Source: Chitinophaga pendula
Lineage (GTDB): Bacteria > Bacteroidota > Bacteroidia > Chitinophagales > Chitinophagaceae
DNA length: 64,000 nt
Reading direction: 5' to 3'
Assembly (NCBI RefSeq): GCF_020386615.1
Contig: NZ_CP077769.1
Location: 682,001-746,000 of the forward strand
Below, piece after piece: positions 28,101 through 36,516 of the stretch. Both the position numbers and the translations under genes were made by a program. Position 1 is the stretch's first letter; every line of letters begins with the position of its first letter. A model generated the notes under the pieces. That model was given only the letters and a program-made list of their open reading frames with translations, made no database searches and was not told the DNA's origin.

Positions 28101-31100
28101 AAGTAAATGTTAGAAGGTATTCAGGTGTAATACCGCCAGCATTACCTGCTAACTCCGAACACCTGTACTTCTACACTGACGTAGATGCAACAGGTACTGG
28201 CCCTTACAAATTCGAATATCAATTATACTATGTAGACTCCTGGCAAGGTTTTGTGAAGAAAGAAACAGATACAAGACTGGGTCGTACAGATGCTGCCAAC
28301 ACCTGGCAGGTGCGTACTACAAGCAAAGTCGATGACATCGCCAACGTCGTATCTGAAACAGATCTGACCTACCTGGATAAATTCACCGGTCTGACAGGTG
28401 GTACAACAGGAGCACCTCCGATCTTGCAGCCTGCAGATAGCTCCAACAGAGGTACCCGCTTCTGGGTAGGCTATGGCCACCACCAGTTCTTTGGTAGTGA
28501 TAATACACAAAGTATGGTACTCTATCTGAGTGCGGAAGCAGCAGCCAACGTAACCGTAAGGATCAATGGAACTGCCTGGGTGAAACGCTATCATATTCCT
28601 GCTAACTCCGTGATCAGCAGTGACCTCATACCTAAGAACGGCTTGTTTGATGCCCGTTTGCTGGCGGAAGGACTGTCTGGCAAAGGTATCAGCATCGAAA
28701 GTGATACGCCGATAGTAGCCTATGCTCACATCTACGGTAGTGCTTCTTCTGGTGCCACTATGCTGCTCCCGGTAGGTACCTATGGATACGAGTACTACTC
28801 ACTGGGTTCCAGACAAAACTATGGTAGCAACACATACTCCTGGTTATATGTAATAGCCGATCAGGACAATACAGCAGTAGAGATCACACCGGCAAGACCC
28901 ACACTTGGTGGCCGCGCAGCAAATGTACCGTTTGTAGTGAACCTGAATAAAGGAGAGGTCTACCAGGTGCTTGGCGCTATACAGTCGGGATCAGAAGGAT
29001 ACGACCTGTCTGGCAGCCGGATACGCTCCGTGCAGAATGCAGATGGCAGATGTTTCCCTGTAGCCGTATTCTCTGGTAGCAGCCGTACAGGCCTCGGTTG
29101 TGGTGGTAGCGCTGGTGGTTCAGGTGATAACTACATCCAACAGAACTTCCCATCACAGGCATGGGGACGTAATTACCTGACAGCGCCGACTTCACAAAGT
29201 GATAACGCTACAGTATTATCAACCAACATCTTCCGTGTACTGGTGAAAGATCCGACCACTGTAGTGAAAAGAAATGGTGTTGCCTTAACGGGTCTGATCA
29301 ACAACCGATTCTATCAATATGAAAGTAATACTGCCGATCGTATCGAAGCCGATAAACCGGTGATGATCGCTCAGTTCATGTCCTCTTCAGGCTCTTGCCC
29401 TGATACAAATGGCGATGGTGACCCTGAAATGATATATGTAAGTCCGATTGAACAGGGTATCAAAAAGGTAGGTCTGTATCGTAATACAAAAGAAAGTATC
29501 GATGTAAACTACCTGACGCTGATCATCCCGGATAATGGAGTAACCTCCCTGACGATAGATGGTTCCAATGTATTTGACCACGTATATGCACATCCTAACA
29601 TGCCTGGATACAAAGTAGTAGTGAAACGTTGGGATGCAGCACAGGCACAATGTATCGTAACAAGTGATTCCGCCTTTACCGCTATCACCTATGGAATGGG
29701 TAGTGTAGAGAGTTATGGATACAACGCAGGTACACTGGTGAAAAACCTGAACATCCTGCCTTCATTCAATAACGTCTTCAATACTGGTGAATCCAGCAAG
29801 TACACTTGTGCTAAGACACCATTCCGCTTCTCACTGCTGGTATCTACCAAACCACAGGTATTGACCTGGCAGTTCAGCAAAGTCGCTAACCTCACACCTA
29901 ATGTTGATGTGGTGCAGAATGATCCGGTGCCCGATGCAACGGTAATAGTGAATGGTAAAACATATTACAGGTACTCCGTAGCCGCAGACTATGTATTCTC
30001 GAAACCTGGAACCTACTATGTGCCTATCATCATGAAACATCCGGATATCGAAAGCTGTGGAAATAGCCTGGAAATAGTACTGCCTGTAAATGTGGTTGCA
30101 GCCCCAGTGGTTGACTTTACTACAGCTTACTCTGGTTGTATCGGAGATGTTGCACAGTTTGATGGCTCCGTAACTACCTCTACAGGTGTAGGCGTAAGCA
30201 AGTGGAACTGGGACTTTGCAGACAATACAACCGCCAGTATCAAAAATCCGACTAAGACCTTCACCACACCCGGTACCCGTAACGTAAAACTCAGCATCAT
30301 AGCTGCAGAAGGCTGTATCGGGGATACCACCAAGGAAGTGGTAGTGAATGCACCAGTAGATGTAGCGTTAGTGAAAGATTCTGCCAAAGTGTGCGTGGGT
30401 ACTGATGCAACATTTAACGTGCAGAATCCGGTGGCCGGAGTAACCTACAACTGGTACGATGCGCCGACAGGTGGTACACTAGTTGGCACCGGTGCCAGCT
30501 ATACCATAAGCCAGGCGTCAGCATCCGGATACCTGTATGTAGAATCCGTGAAAGCTGGTTGTATAGGCGCTACCCGTGCGAAGGCAACGATCGAAGTGCT
30601 GCCCTTACTGGCTACGCCGGTAGTGACGGTGGATTCAATAGGTGTCAACACACTCCGCTTCAAATGGGCTGCTATACCTAATGCACTGGCCTACGAGGTG
30701 TCTACAGATGCCGGTACGACATGGTCTACACCGTCTTCCGGTACCCTGGGCTTGACCCATACAATATCAGGCCTGCGTCCGGCACAGAGTGTAACACTGG
30801 TCGTTAAAGCAAAAGGCTGTGAAGATAAGATCTCCGCACCAGTGACAGAAAAGACCCTGCCTGATGGCATATTCATACCAAATGCCTTCACACCAAATGG
30901 CGATGGCCTGAATGATGAACTGAAAGTGTATGGATACATCATCCGCGAAATGCACCTGATGATCTTCAACCAATGGGGTGAAAAAGTATTCGAAACGAAT
31001 ACGCAGAGCAGAGGTTGGGATGGTACCTACAAAGGTAAACCAGCGCCTTCCGGTGTATACATCTATGTGTGCAGAGTTAAATTAATAGATGGCTCTTCAG

Positions 31101-31135
31101 TAGATAAGAAAGGCTCAATTAACCTCCTAAGGTAA
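22178..31135 (+). CDS. Giant T9SS-secreted adhesin with triplicated Ig/beta-helix modules
   Basis: 2985 residues, the largest gene here. A signal peptide (about 1-29) and an N-terminal beta region are followed by three tandem modules (about 222-788, 789-1352, 1353-1932). Each has an Ig-like domain with a YQWQ motif, then GTYTINKALPTGGTN-type sequence, and a right-handed parallel beta-helix rich in NNTV, GGYYG and FYGIY turns. Next come a linker, an IgGFc-binding-like domain (about 2090-2565, starting RGTRFWVGYGHHQF), a PKD domain (about 2642-2725), Ig-like and FN3-like domains, and a type B T9SS sorting domain (about 2897-2985: NAFTPNGDGLNDEL, FNQWGEKVFE, GVYIYVCRV). It is exported to the cell surface by the type IX system and probably acts in adhesion or gliding. 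Confidence 0.92.
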   Translation: MRNSTVPILRKTAILLVVLLSFVSQLTAQVDISIGTGTTGNGSTSYPCPLQDYYEGTRAQYLFTAAELRAAGMGPGMISGLKINVTNLQSGGKIEQYAIKLGTTAAANLDLNSWVPTGASLYGPVDYTPVVGANTFNFVSGFFWNGTDNLVVEVCNGDPATNSGLFYTNNPLVPWTTGLPFVASHTYRADDEDNLCGTIETDNSGDENTRPNLTFRWTAAAPCTGTPTAGTAQTNTGSVCIGGTFTLSLTGTTVASGLTYQWQSSPAPGGTWTNIAGATASNYTGTQTVSTVYRCVVTCTTGGATATSGTVTVTSPIAVSGTFTINKALPTGGTNFASFNDAYNHIKCGIGGPVIFNVVAGSGPYNEQLIMTPVPGASATNTVTFNGNADTLAFLSTAGGQRAVIKLDGADYIKFDNLVIQAKGASGSEYGYGVQLINDADFNTINNCKILINTTSTNTGYAGIVISSSHTSPTTTGAAKCDNNTFSNNTVIGGYYGFVMVGSINDANGNNKIVNNKFTDFYNYGAYLSGSFNALVEANTFSRPARTTVTSFYGVYLTDLNTKALITRNRITNPFGGASTNTGSFYGIYFTSVDALSSLENYVTNNLIYGLNGNGDHYGIYNSSSDNVWYLHNTISLDAPSANSTNAYVTRGYYQTSQADGVNFVNNLISISRGGQSSKTAIHFTTTSGSYVVNRNNYFISSTTGAVNIGFYNNAAQATLANWQTASSFDANSMTVNPFFEDPTAGNYKPTSASLDNRGTNVDVATDIVNVTRSTTTPDIGAYEYTPAPCTVPPVGGTATVSKTPVCINTSVSLGLTGASMGLGQTYQWQTATSTGGPFTAIGNVLSIPDTIIVASTTLYYRVALTCNGNTAYSTPVLLTVDPALPAGTYTINKALPTGGTNYTSFDAARIALQCGIAGPVVFNVVPNSGPYNEQLVLDSIAGVSAVNTITFNGNGNVIKFSSSNTDERAVIKLRRADYIRFDSLTIDATGTGSYGYGVQLINNADNNIFTRNKIIVNNTSTSSGYSGIIINSSESGTTSSGTTLCDNNVFDKNTVTGGYYGATLVGGSDQPVTGNKFINNNFQDVYYYGIYLAYSSNTLVEGNSISRPTRTNFGFSYYAIYISTAGSPGLTISKNKIFNPYGGDVTSTNDFYGIYHSYADAVGTPSIVANNIMYNINGSGSQYGLYNASSDNVKYYHNTISLDNITNTSTAISRGFYQTSDASDIDFKNNIITITRGGTGSKHAIYLAADLTGIDADYNNYYVKGGGTDNNVGYNGTNQPDLASWKAASAKDANSTSIDPVYADVNTGNLASVISPMDNTGTPIPQVTSDIVGTTRSTTKPDVGAFEISIPACTAPPTGGTSVAIPNSGICLGTEIALNLTGNSSGGTQTYQWQSAATATSTTWTDISDPLFIPNFKTELGQNNYFRCKITCGGQVAYSAVVHVNMNPALLAGIYTINPALPTGAKNYQSFTAAVAALECGITGAVTFNVAAGTYTEQIRMHKIAGAGVDSRVTFQSANNDASSVILTFAPASATNYVLKLDSASYITYRDITFKPTGGTNARAIELANLAAEDSLLNNKIVLPVTNSTGTGIVGVYANNIKGKNNVIKGNTITNGATGIYYAGASRTLSAPGPVIDSNIINTPYANAIYTNYTYRLVQNNNRITIATPMASSVYGINNSYADSSYQVTRNDIKISNVTGTAYGIYMNTCEAQQKEPGNIASNKINALTANTGTLYGLDNYYSKSNRVVNNVVSIKTSGSSSYALYSYNSANVNYYNNSIQSTATSSSNNVAGYFYHSSSTYGNIVLRNNIFSHGGGGNAMYVYNSDNINSDYNTLYTTGNVLVKRGTPAANYNTLQAWRDAAILDLSSIVYKPAFVNDEELKPDATNPESWAIHGRGVQVADNDKDFGNNPRPTTLTTGVPDMGAYEFLPSVLPPVLPATPAVPAPGTTQTFMFGTDTVTKIIWAPGANVPTEVNVRRYSGVIPPALPANSEHLYFYTDVDATGTGPYKFEYQLYYVDSWQGFVKKETDTRLGRTDAANTWQVRTTSKVDDIANVVSETDLTYLDKFTGLTGGTTGAPPILQPADSSNRGTRFWVGYGHHQFFGSDNTQSMVLYLSAEAAANVTVRINGTAWVKRYHIPANSVISSDLIPKNGLFDARLLAEGLSGKGISIESDTPIVAYAHIYGSASSGATMLLPVGTYGYEYYSLGSRQNYGSNTYSWLYVIADQDNTAVEITPARPTLGGRAANVPFVVNLNKGEVYQVLGAIQSGSEGYDLSGSRIRSVQNADGRCFPVAVFSGSSRTGLGCGGSAGGSGDNYIQQNFPSQAWGRNYLTAPTSQSDNATVLSTNIFRVLVKDPTTVVKRNGVALTGLINNRFYQYESNTADRIEADKPVMIAQFMSSSGSCPDTNGDGDPEMIYVSPIEQGIKKVGLYRNTKESIDVNYLTLIIPDNGVTSLTIDGSNVFDHVYAHPNMPGYKVVVKRWDAAQAQCIVTSDSAFTAITYGMGSVESYGYNAGTLVKNLNILPSFNNVFNTGESSKYTCAKTPFRFSLLVSTKPQVLTWQFSKVANLTPNVDVVQNDPVPDATVIVNGKTYYRYSVAADYVFSKPGTYYVPIIMKHPDIESCGNSLEIVLPVNVVAAPVVDFTTAYSGCIGDVAQFDGSVTTSTGVGVSKWNWDFADNTTASIKNPTKTFTTPGTRNVKLSIIAAEGCIGDTTKEVVVNAPVDVALVKDSAKVCVGTDATFNVQNPVAGVTYNWYDAPTGGTLVGTGASYTISQASASGYLYVESVKAGCIGATRAKATIEVLPLLATPVVTVDSIGVNTLRFKWAAIPNALAYEVSTDAGTTWSTPSSGTLGLTHTISGLRPAQSVTLVVKAKGCEDKISAPVTEKTLPDGIFIPNAFTPNGDGLNDELKVYGYIIREMHLMIFNQWGEKVFETNTQSRGWDGTYKGKPAPSGVYIYVCRVKLIDGSSVDKKGSINLLR
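22841..24541 (+). repeat. Adhesin module 1 (Ig-like + beta-helix)
   Basis: First of three tandem in-frame modules, 567 codons, beginning Pro-Cys-Thr and ending DIGAYEYTPA. DNA similarity to module 2 is visible by eye, for example in the stretch encoding INKALPTGGTN. Confidence 0.75.
24542..26233 (+). repeat. Adhesin module 2 (Ig-like + beta-helix)
   Basis: Second module, 564 codons, beginning Pro-Cys-Thr and ending DVGAFEISIP. It is closest to module 1: both share GPYNEQL, the phrase VTFNGN/ITFNGN, DNVWYLHNTISLD/DNVKYYHNTISLD and GGYYG. Confidence 0.75.
26234..27974 (+). repeat. Adhesin module 3 (Ig-like + beta-helix), diverged
   Basis: Third module, about 580 codons, beginning Ala-Cys-Thr and ending DMGAYEFLP. 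The Ig-like part and the INPALPTGAKNY linker match modules 1 and 2, but the helix region is more diverged (for example GPYNEQL becomes GTYTEQI). Confidence 0.7.
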
Positions 31136-31181
31136 AATGAATAACAGATTGCCCGTAAGCAAAGAACAATAAAACAAAACA

Positions 31182-31212
31182 TGGGCAGTCAGTATAACCA
31201 GCTGACTGCCCA
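31182..31212 (+). other. Stable hairpin between the two adhesin genes
   Basis: A perfect 11-bp stem TGGGCAGTCAG / CTGACTGCCCA with a 9-base loop, 46 bases after the giant adhesin and 42 bases before the next start. It is followed by A residues, not T, so it looks like a transcript-processing or partial-attenuation element rather than a full terminator. Confidence 0.55.
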
Positions 31213-31254
31213 CACCAAAAAGTTGATCTGGTCATCATTTTAAAACAATCATTG

Positions 31255-34200
31255 ATGTCAGGAATTTTAACACATTATCCGCTCATAGAACGATTGAGTA
31301 AACGGTCGTACCACTTCCTCGGAACAGTCGTATTGCTATTACTCAGTCTGTTCGCGTCCGCTCAGAACCTCTCAAACAGAGGAAAGGAATTCTGGGTAGG
31401 ATATGGCCACCATCAGTTCATGGAACCTGGACAAAGTAACAGCCAGGAGATGGTGCTATACCTAAGTGCTGAACAACCGGCCAACGTAACCGTCCGTATC
31501 TTCGGAACCACCTGGGTAAGAAACTATACCATACCCGCCAACACGGTAATTGCTACAGAAAATATACCGAAAGCGGGTACCTTCGATGCTCGTCTCTATT
31601 CCGTACCGCCCAGCTTTGGGGGTACCGGTGGTGAAGGCGTATTTTCAAACAAAGCCATTCAGATCGTCAGCGATGTACCTATCGTTGCCTACGCGCATAT
31701 CTATGGTAGCGCATCCTCAGGCGCCACTACGCTGATGCCGGTAGAGACATGGGGATATTCCTATATCTCCGTAAACAGTGAGCAGAACTATGCGGATAAC
31801 TGTTTTTCCTGGATGTACGTAATAGCCAAAGAAGACAATACAGTAGTTGAGATCACTCCTTCCGTGCCGACCAGAAATGGCCGGCCGGCGGGAGTTCCTT
31901 TTAACGTAACACTTAACAGAGGACAAGCCTACCAGGTAGTAGGTGCCATGTTGACCGGCGGCAGAGGAAATGAACTGACGGGTACAACAGTTAAAGTAAC
32001 ATCTAATACGACGGGTGGATGTGCCCCCGTAGCTGTATACTCCGGTAGTAGCCGTACTGCTATCAGCTGTACGCCGGGGAGTGGAGGTAGCGGTGATAAT
32101 AATATGCAACAGGTATTTCCCTTCCAGGCCTGGGGTAAACGTTATATCCTGGCGCCAACCTCTAACAGCAGCGGATCTGCCAGCCTGATGACCAATATCT
32201 ATAAAGTAGTTGTCAAAGATCTTACCGCAGTAGTGAAAAGAAATGGTGTAGTACTAACAGGTTTGATTGCTAACTCCTACTACCAGTTCAATAGTAACAC
32301 GGCCGATTACATAGAATCCGACAAGCCCGTATTGATCGCCCAGTTTATGGCGTCCTCCGGCGCCTGTCCCAATACTGGTGGCGATGGAGACCCGGAGATG
32401 GTGTATATCAGCCCCATAGAACAAGCCATTAAAAGAATCGGCTTCTATCGCAACACAAGAGAAAGCATCCGGATCAACTACCTCACACTGGTAATCCCTA
32501 CACCAGGGATCGCCTCGCTGACAATAGATGGTGTCGCTGCCACTACCCCCGGTAGTGTTTATACCTATCCCGTACCTAACCTGGCCGGATATTCGGTGGT
32601 CGTTAAGAGATGGACAGCAGCGCAGGCACAGTGTATCGTACAAAGTGATTCCGCTTTTACAGCAGTTACCTACGGGCTGGGAAGTGTGGAAAGTTATGGC
32701 TACAATGCAGGTACGTTAATCAATAACCTTAACGTAGTCGGCTCTATTCAGAACGAATACAATAACAACGGTACCTCCAATGACTTCACCTGTACACGTA
32801 CACCTGTAAAGCTATCCGTACTAGTTGCTTATCAGCCTACGAAAATGGTTTGGAGGATCAGTCAGCTCGGTACCGCTATTACCCCTAATGCAGATGTAAT
32901 AGATAACGCACCGGTTGCTGCCGGCACTGCAATAATTAAAGGAGTGACCTATTATAAATATACCCTGCCTGGTACTTACGAATTTAGTGCAACAGGCAAT
33001 TATCAAATACCCATTTCATCCACACATCCTAGTATAGAAAACTGTACACATACCGAAGATGTGAAGTTCGAAGTGATCGTAAAAAACAAACCGGATGCAG
33101 ACTTTACCTATGACTTCACTGGCTGTGTAAAAGATACCGTATACCTGAAAGCTAAACCAGGGACCGGTGGTTTTGATCTCGATCGCTGGAAATGGGAATT
33201 CCCGGATGGAACAACACAGACAACAGAAAACGCCAAAAAAGTACTGGCTGTCGGTACCCCCACCGTAAAACTGACGGTAATATCCAAAGATGGTTGCGTA
33301 GGTACTGCAGAAAAACAAATTACAGTAGCTGCAATACCAGTAGCTAGCTTCACCACATCCTCACCTTCCATATGCGAAGGCAGCAACCTTACCATCACCG
33401 ATAATTCCACCTATGGAGGAACGGCGCCGCTGAAATCCTGGTACTACGATTTCGGCAACGGTAATAACGTAACCGTAGCAGATGCTACCCCACAAACAGC
33501 CGCATACGCCGCTTATAACAGTTATACGATTCAGCATGTGGTAAAAGTAAGCGACCTCTGTGTGAGCGATACTGTTAAAAAGGTCATTCCGGTATACGCC
33601 AAACCTAGATTGGCATATAACTATCCACAGGATTGTTTACCGGTAGATGGTATAGTGCAGTTTACAAGTAATACGACTGTACCCGACGCACAGACCTTTA
33701 CTACCTATGCTTGGAATTTTGGTGATGCCAACGCAACACCTGCCAACCCGAACACATCGGCAGTGGCTAACCCAACCCACACCTACAGCACATTTGGTAC
33801 CTATACAGTGAAGTATACCGTGACGACCGATAAAGGTTGTACGAAAGACTCCGTGGCAGATATTAAATTTAACCTGAAACCTAAATTGAGTTTCGCTCCG
33901 CCAGCTGGTGTATGTATCAACGAAAAAGGTCCAATCGCCTTATCTAATGCAAAAGTGGAGAATGGCGTAGTAGGTAAAGGACGTTATCGCGGACCAGGTA
34001 CAGATGCGACGGGCAACTTCACACCTTCCGTTGCTGGTGCCGGTACACATACTATCTGGTACATATTCGATACAGATGCGGGTTGTTCCGATTCAGTATC
34101 CACTACAATAGCAGTATATCCTAAACCAGTCGCCACTTTTACCGCTGATCAGAACGTTTGTCTGGGTGTCGCTGCCAATATCAACGATCAGTCTACAGGT

Positions 34201-35391
34201 AATATCACTTCCTGGAAATGGGCCTTCGGTGATGGTACAACCGCTACCTATAATACCAATGCGGCGTTTACCCGTAGTTATGGTACAAAGGGGACCTATG
34301 AGGTGAAACTCGTCGCTGTAAGTAACAACAGTTGTGAAAGTGATACCGGTCGTGCTACGATCAACGTAAGACCACTGCCGGTAGCAGACTTTGCACTGCC
34401 TGCCACTATTTGTATGCCGGAAGGAAAAGCGCTGTTCACCAACCAGTCAAGATCAGAAGATAATAGTGCATTGACATATACCTGGAATTTTGGCGATGGA
34501 AGCGCGACTGCCACCGACCTTAATCCAACCCATACCTACGCCACAAAAGGTCCGTTCAATATCGTCCTAATAACCAAATCCGCCTTTGGATGTACCAACA
34601 GGACAGAGAAAGCCCTGGATGCTTTCTTCGATCAGCCGGTAGCTGCATTCACAGTAGAACCCGACGTACTTTGTCAGGGAGCAGATAATGTATTCACTGA
34701 CCAGAGCACCGCTCCTAACAGTACTATCAAGTCCTGGGCATGGGACTTCGGCGATGGCACCACCGCATCGAATAGTAATCCGGTGAAACGTTATACAGGA
34801 TATGGCGTATTCCCCGTAAAACTTACCGTTAAAAACGCTGCGGGTTGTATCTCCGAAATCGCTAGCAAACCAGTGACAGTATATCTGCAACCCATTATAG
34901 AAGCCGGCCCTTCATTCGTTGTAACTCAAGGAACCATCGTAACCTTCAAAGCCACCGCCAACGATCCTACGGCGCTGACCTTCCGTTGGACCCCTCCGGG
35001 CGATCTGGTAAACGCTACCGTACTCCAGCCAACATTAAAAGCGATGAAAGATGAAACCTATACACTCACCGCTACCGGAGATGGTAATTGTGCCGCTACC
35101 GATGTAGTGACCGTCAAAGTGCTCAAACCGGTGAATCCGCCCAATGCATTTACACCTAATGGTGATGGCATCAATGACAAGTGGGTGATCACCAACTTGT
35201 CAGAGTATCCCGGATGCATAGTGGAAGTGTTTAACAGGTACGGACAGCGGGTATTCCGCTCCGAAGGATACGGTACAGCATGGGATGGTACCAGCAATGG
35301 TAAGGTCCTGCCCCTCGCTACCTACTACTACGTAATACGGCTGAAGAATGGATTTGATCCTCTGACAGGTTACGTAACCATCCTGAAGTAA
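31255..35391 (+). CDS. T9SS-secreted adhesin with IgGFc-binding-like region and PKD repeats
   Basis: 1378 residues from ATG 31255 (a TTG just before it is not needed). The signal peptide ends near LFASAQ. Residues about 35-545 are an IgGFc-binding-like region clearly paralogous to residues 2090-2565 of the preceding adhesin (both share FWVGYGHHQF, HIYGSASSGAT, SDSAFTA and GSVESYGYNAGTL). Then follow about six PKD-type domains (motifs WNFGDG, WAFGDG, WDFGDG) with an Ig-like unit among them. A type B T9SS sorting domain ends the protein (NAFTPNGDGINDKW, FNRYGQRVF, WDGTSNGK). It is expected at the cell surface, secreted with help from a PorP/SprF partner; two such genes follow. Confidence 0.92.
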   Translation: MSGILTHYPLIERLSKRSYHFLGTVVLLLLSLFASAQNLSNRGKEFWVGYGHHQFMEPGQSNSQEMVLYLSAEQPANVTVRIFGTTWVRNYTIPANTVIATENIPKAGTFDARLYSVPPSFGGTGGEGVFSNKAIQIVSDVPIVAYAHIYGSASSGATTLMPVETWGYSYISVNSEQNYADNCFSWMYVIAKEDNTVVEITPSVPTRNGRPAGVPFNVTLNRGQAYQVVGAMLTGGRGNELTGTTVKVTSNTTGGCAPVAVYSGSSRTAISCTPGSGGSGDNNMQQVFPFQAWGKRYILAPTSNSSGSASLMTNIYKVVVKDLTAVVKRNGVVLTGLIANSYYQFNSNTADYIESDKPVLIAQFMASSGACPNTGGDGDPEMVYISPIEQAIKRIGFYRNTRESIRINYLTLVIPTPGIASLTIDGVAATTPGSVYTYPVPNLAGYSVVVKRWTAAQAQCIVQSDSAFTAVTYGLGSVESYGYNAGTLINNLNVVGSIQNEYNNNGTSNDFTCTRTPVKLSVLVAYQPTKMVWRISQLGTAITPNADVIDNAPVAAGTAIIKGVTYYKYTLPGTYEFSATGNYQIPISSTHPSIENCTHTEDVKFEVIVKNKPDADFTYDFTGCVKDTVYLKAKPGTGGFDLDRWKWEFPDGTTQTTENAKKVLAVGTPTVKLTVISKDGCVGTAEKQITVAAIPVASFTTSSPSICEGSNLTITDNSTYGGTAPLKSWYYDFGNGNNVTVADATPQTAAYAAYNSYTIQHVVKVSDLCVSDTVKKVIPVYAKPRLAYNYPQDCLPVDGIVQFTSNTTVPDAQTFTTYAWNFGDANATPANPNTSAVANPTHTYSTFGTYTVKYTVTTDKGCTKDSVADIKFNLKPKLSFAPPAGVCINEKGPIALSNAKVENGVVGKGRYRGPGTDATGNFTPSVAGAGTHTIWYIFDTDAGCSDSVSTTIAVYPKPVATFTADQNVCLGVAANINDQSTGNITSWKWAFGDGTTATYNTNAAFTRSYGTKGTYEVKLVAVSNNSCESDTGRATINVRPLPVADFALPATICMPEGKALFTNQSRSEDNSALTYTWNFGDGSATATDLNPTHTYATKGPFNIVLITKSAFGCTNRTEKALDAFFDQPVAAFTVEPDVLCQGADNVFTDQSTAPNSTIKSWAWDFGDGTTASNSNPVKRYTGYGVFPVKLTVKNAAGCISEIASKPVTVYLQPIIEAGPSFVVTQGTIVTFKATANDPTALTFRWTPPGDLVNATVLQPTLKAMKDETYTLTATGDGNCAATDVVTVKVLKPVNPPNAFTPNGDGINDKWVITNLSEYPGCIVEVFNRYGQRVFRSEGYGTAWDGTSNGKVLPLATYYYVIRLKNGFDPLTGYVTILK

Positions 35392-35439
35392 CAGACTGAT
35401 ATACTCAAGAAAATTGTTCATGCATAATACTGACAGCAA

Positions 35440-36447
35440 ATGAAAAATACTATCGTGGCCCTGTTTATGTTGGTCGCTATCCAGTTTGCAGCGATGAAAG
35501 TCAAAGCACAGGCCGATCCACATTTTACACAATACTATGTATACCCGGCTTGGCTAAACCCTTCCCTGACCGGTGCCTTTGATGGCGACTACAGAGTATC
35601 AGCTATCTACCGTACACAATGGGGAAATGTAAGTGGCCCGTTCTCTACATTCGGCGTGTCCGGAGATATCTCCACTGGTAAAAATGCCAACTTTGGCGTA
35701 AGTGTCCTCAATCAATCTGCAGGCGATGGCGGATATAATTATACAACCGGCTATGGCAGCTTCTCTTATTCCGGTGTGAAACTGGGACCAGCTGAAACCC
35801 ACCGCCTCGTATTCGGCTTACAGCTGGGATTCATACAGCGTAAGTTCAATCCTTCCAAACTCACCTTTGGTGACCAATGGAATCCCATCACCGGTTACAA
35901 CCCGGGCAATGCTTCCAGGGATGGACTGACACGTAATACCGCTGCCTCGTTTGATGCAAGCGCAGGCGTACTGTATTATGATGCACAACCGGGTAAAAAA
36001 TATAACATCTTCGGGGGCTTCTCCGTATCGCATCTTACCCGCCCACAGGATCAGTTCAGCACTAAAGGAGATGCCCGCTTCCCCTTGCGCTTCACCGGTC
36101 ACGCAGGTATCAGGATGGTACTTTCTGATAAAGTAAGCCTTACGCCTAATATCTTATACATGAAGCAAGGCTCCGCTCAGGAGAAAATGGTAGGCGCCTA
36201 CGCACAGGTACTCGCAGCCCCTGGTACCGACCTGATGCTGGGTGCCAACTATCGCTTTGAAGATGCATTATCTCCTTACGTAGGTTTTACCTACAAAGGC
36301 ATGATGATAGGCGCAAGCTATGATATCAACACCTCCGACCTCGGCAAAATAGCCAATGGCTCTAACAGCTTTGAAATATCAATCTCTTTCATCGGAAGAA
36401 GAAAAGCAAGAACACCAGAAGTAGAATTCGTGTGCCCGAGATTATAA
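35440..36447 (+). CDS. PorP/SprF-family type IX secretion outer membrane protein
   Basis: 335 residues, with a signal peptide ending near MKVKAQA. The family N-terminus is clear: DPHFTQYYVYPAWLNPSLTG, followed by YRTQW, and the protein ends FVCPRL, the CPR end common in this family. SprF of Flavobacterium is needed for secretion and surface attachment of the type B adhesin SprB; by analogy this one serves the adhesin encoded 48 bases upstream. It should be an outer-membrane beta-barrel with about 14 strands. Confidence 0.92.
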   Translation: MKNTIVALFMLVAIQFAAMKVKAQADPHFTQYYVYPAWLNPSLTGAFDGDYRVSAIYRTQWGNVSGPFSTFGVSGDISTGKNANFGVSVLNQSAGDGGYNYTTGYGSFSYSGVKLGPAETHRLVFGLQLGFIQRKFNPSKLTFGDQWNPITGYNPGNASRDGLTRNTAASFDASAGVLYYDAQPGKKYNIFGGFSVSHLTRPQDQFSTKGDARFPLRFTGHAGIRMVLSDKVSLTPNILYMKQGSAQEKMVGAYAQVLAAPGTDLMLGANYRFEDALSPYVGFTYKGMMIGASYDINTSDLGKIANGSNSFEISISFIGRRKARTPEVEFVCPRL

Positions 36448-36516
36448 ACGCTTCTCTACGACGATATCAGTTAAAACAAAGCAACCGGAACAAGCCACTC
36501 CAAACACGAAAAACTC

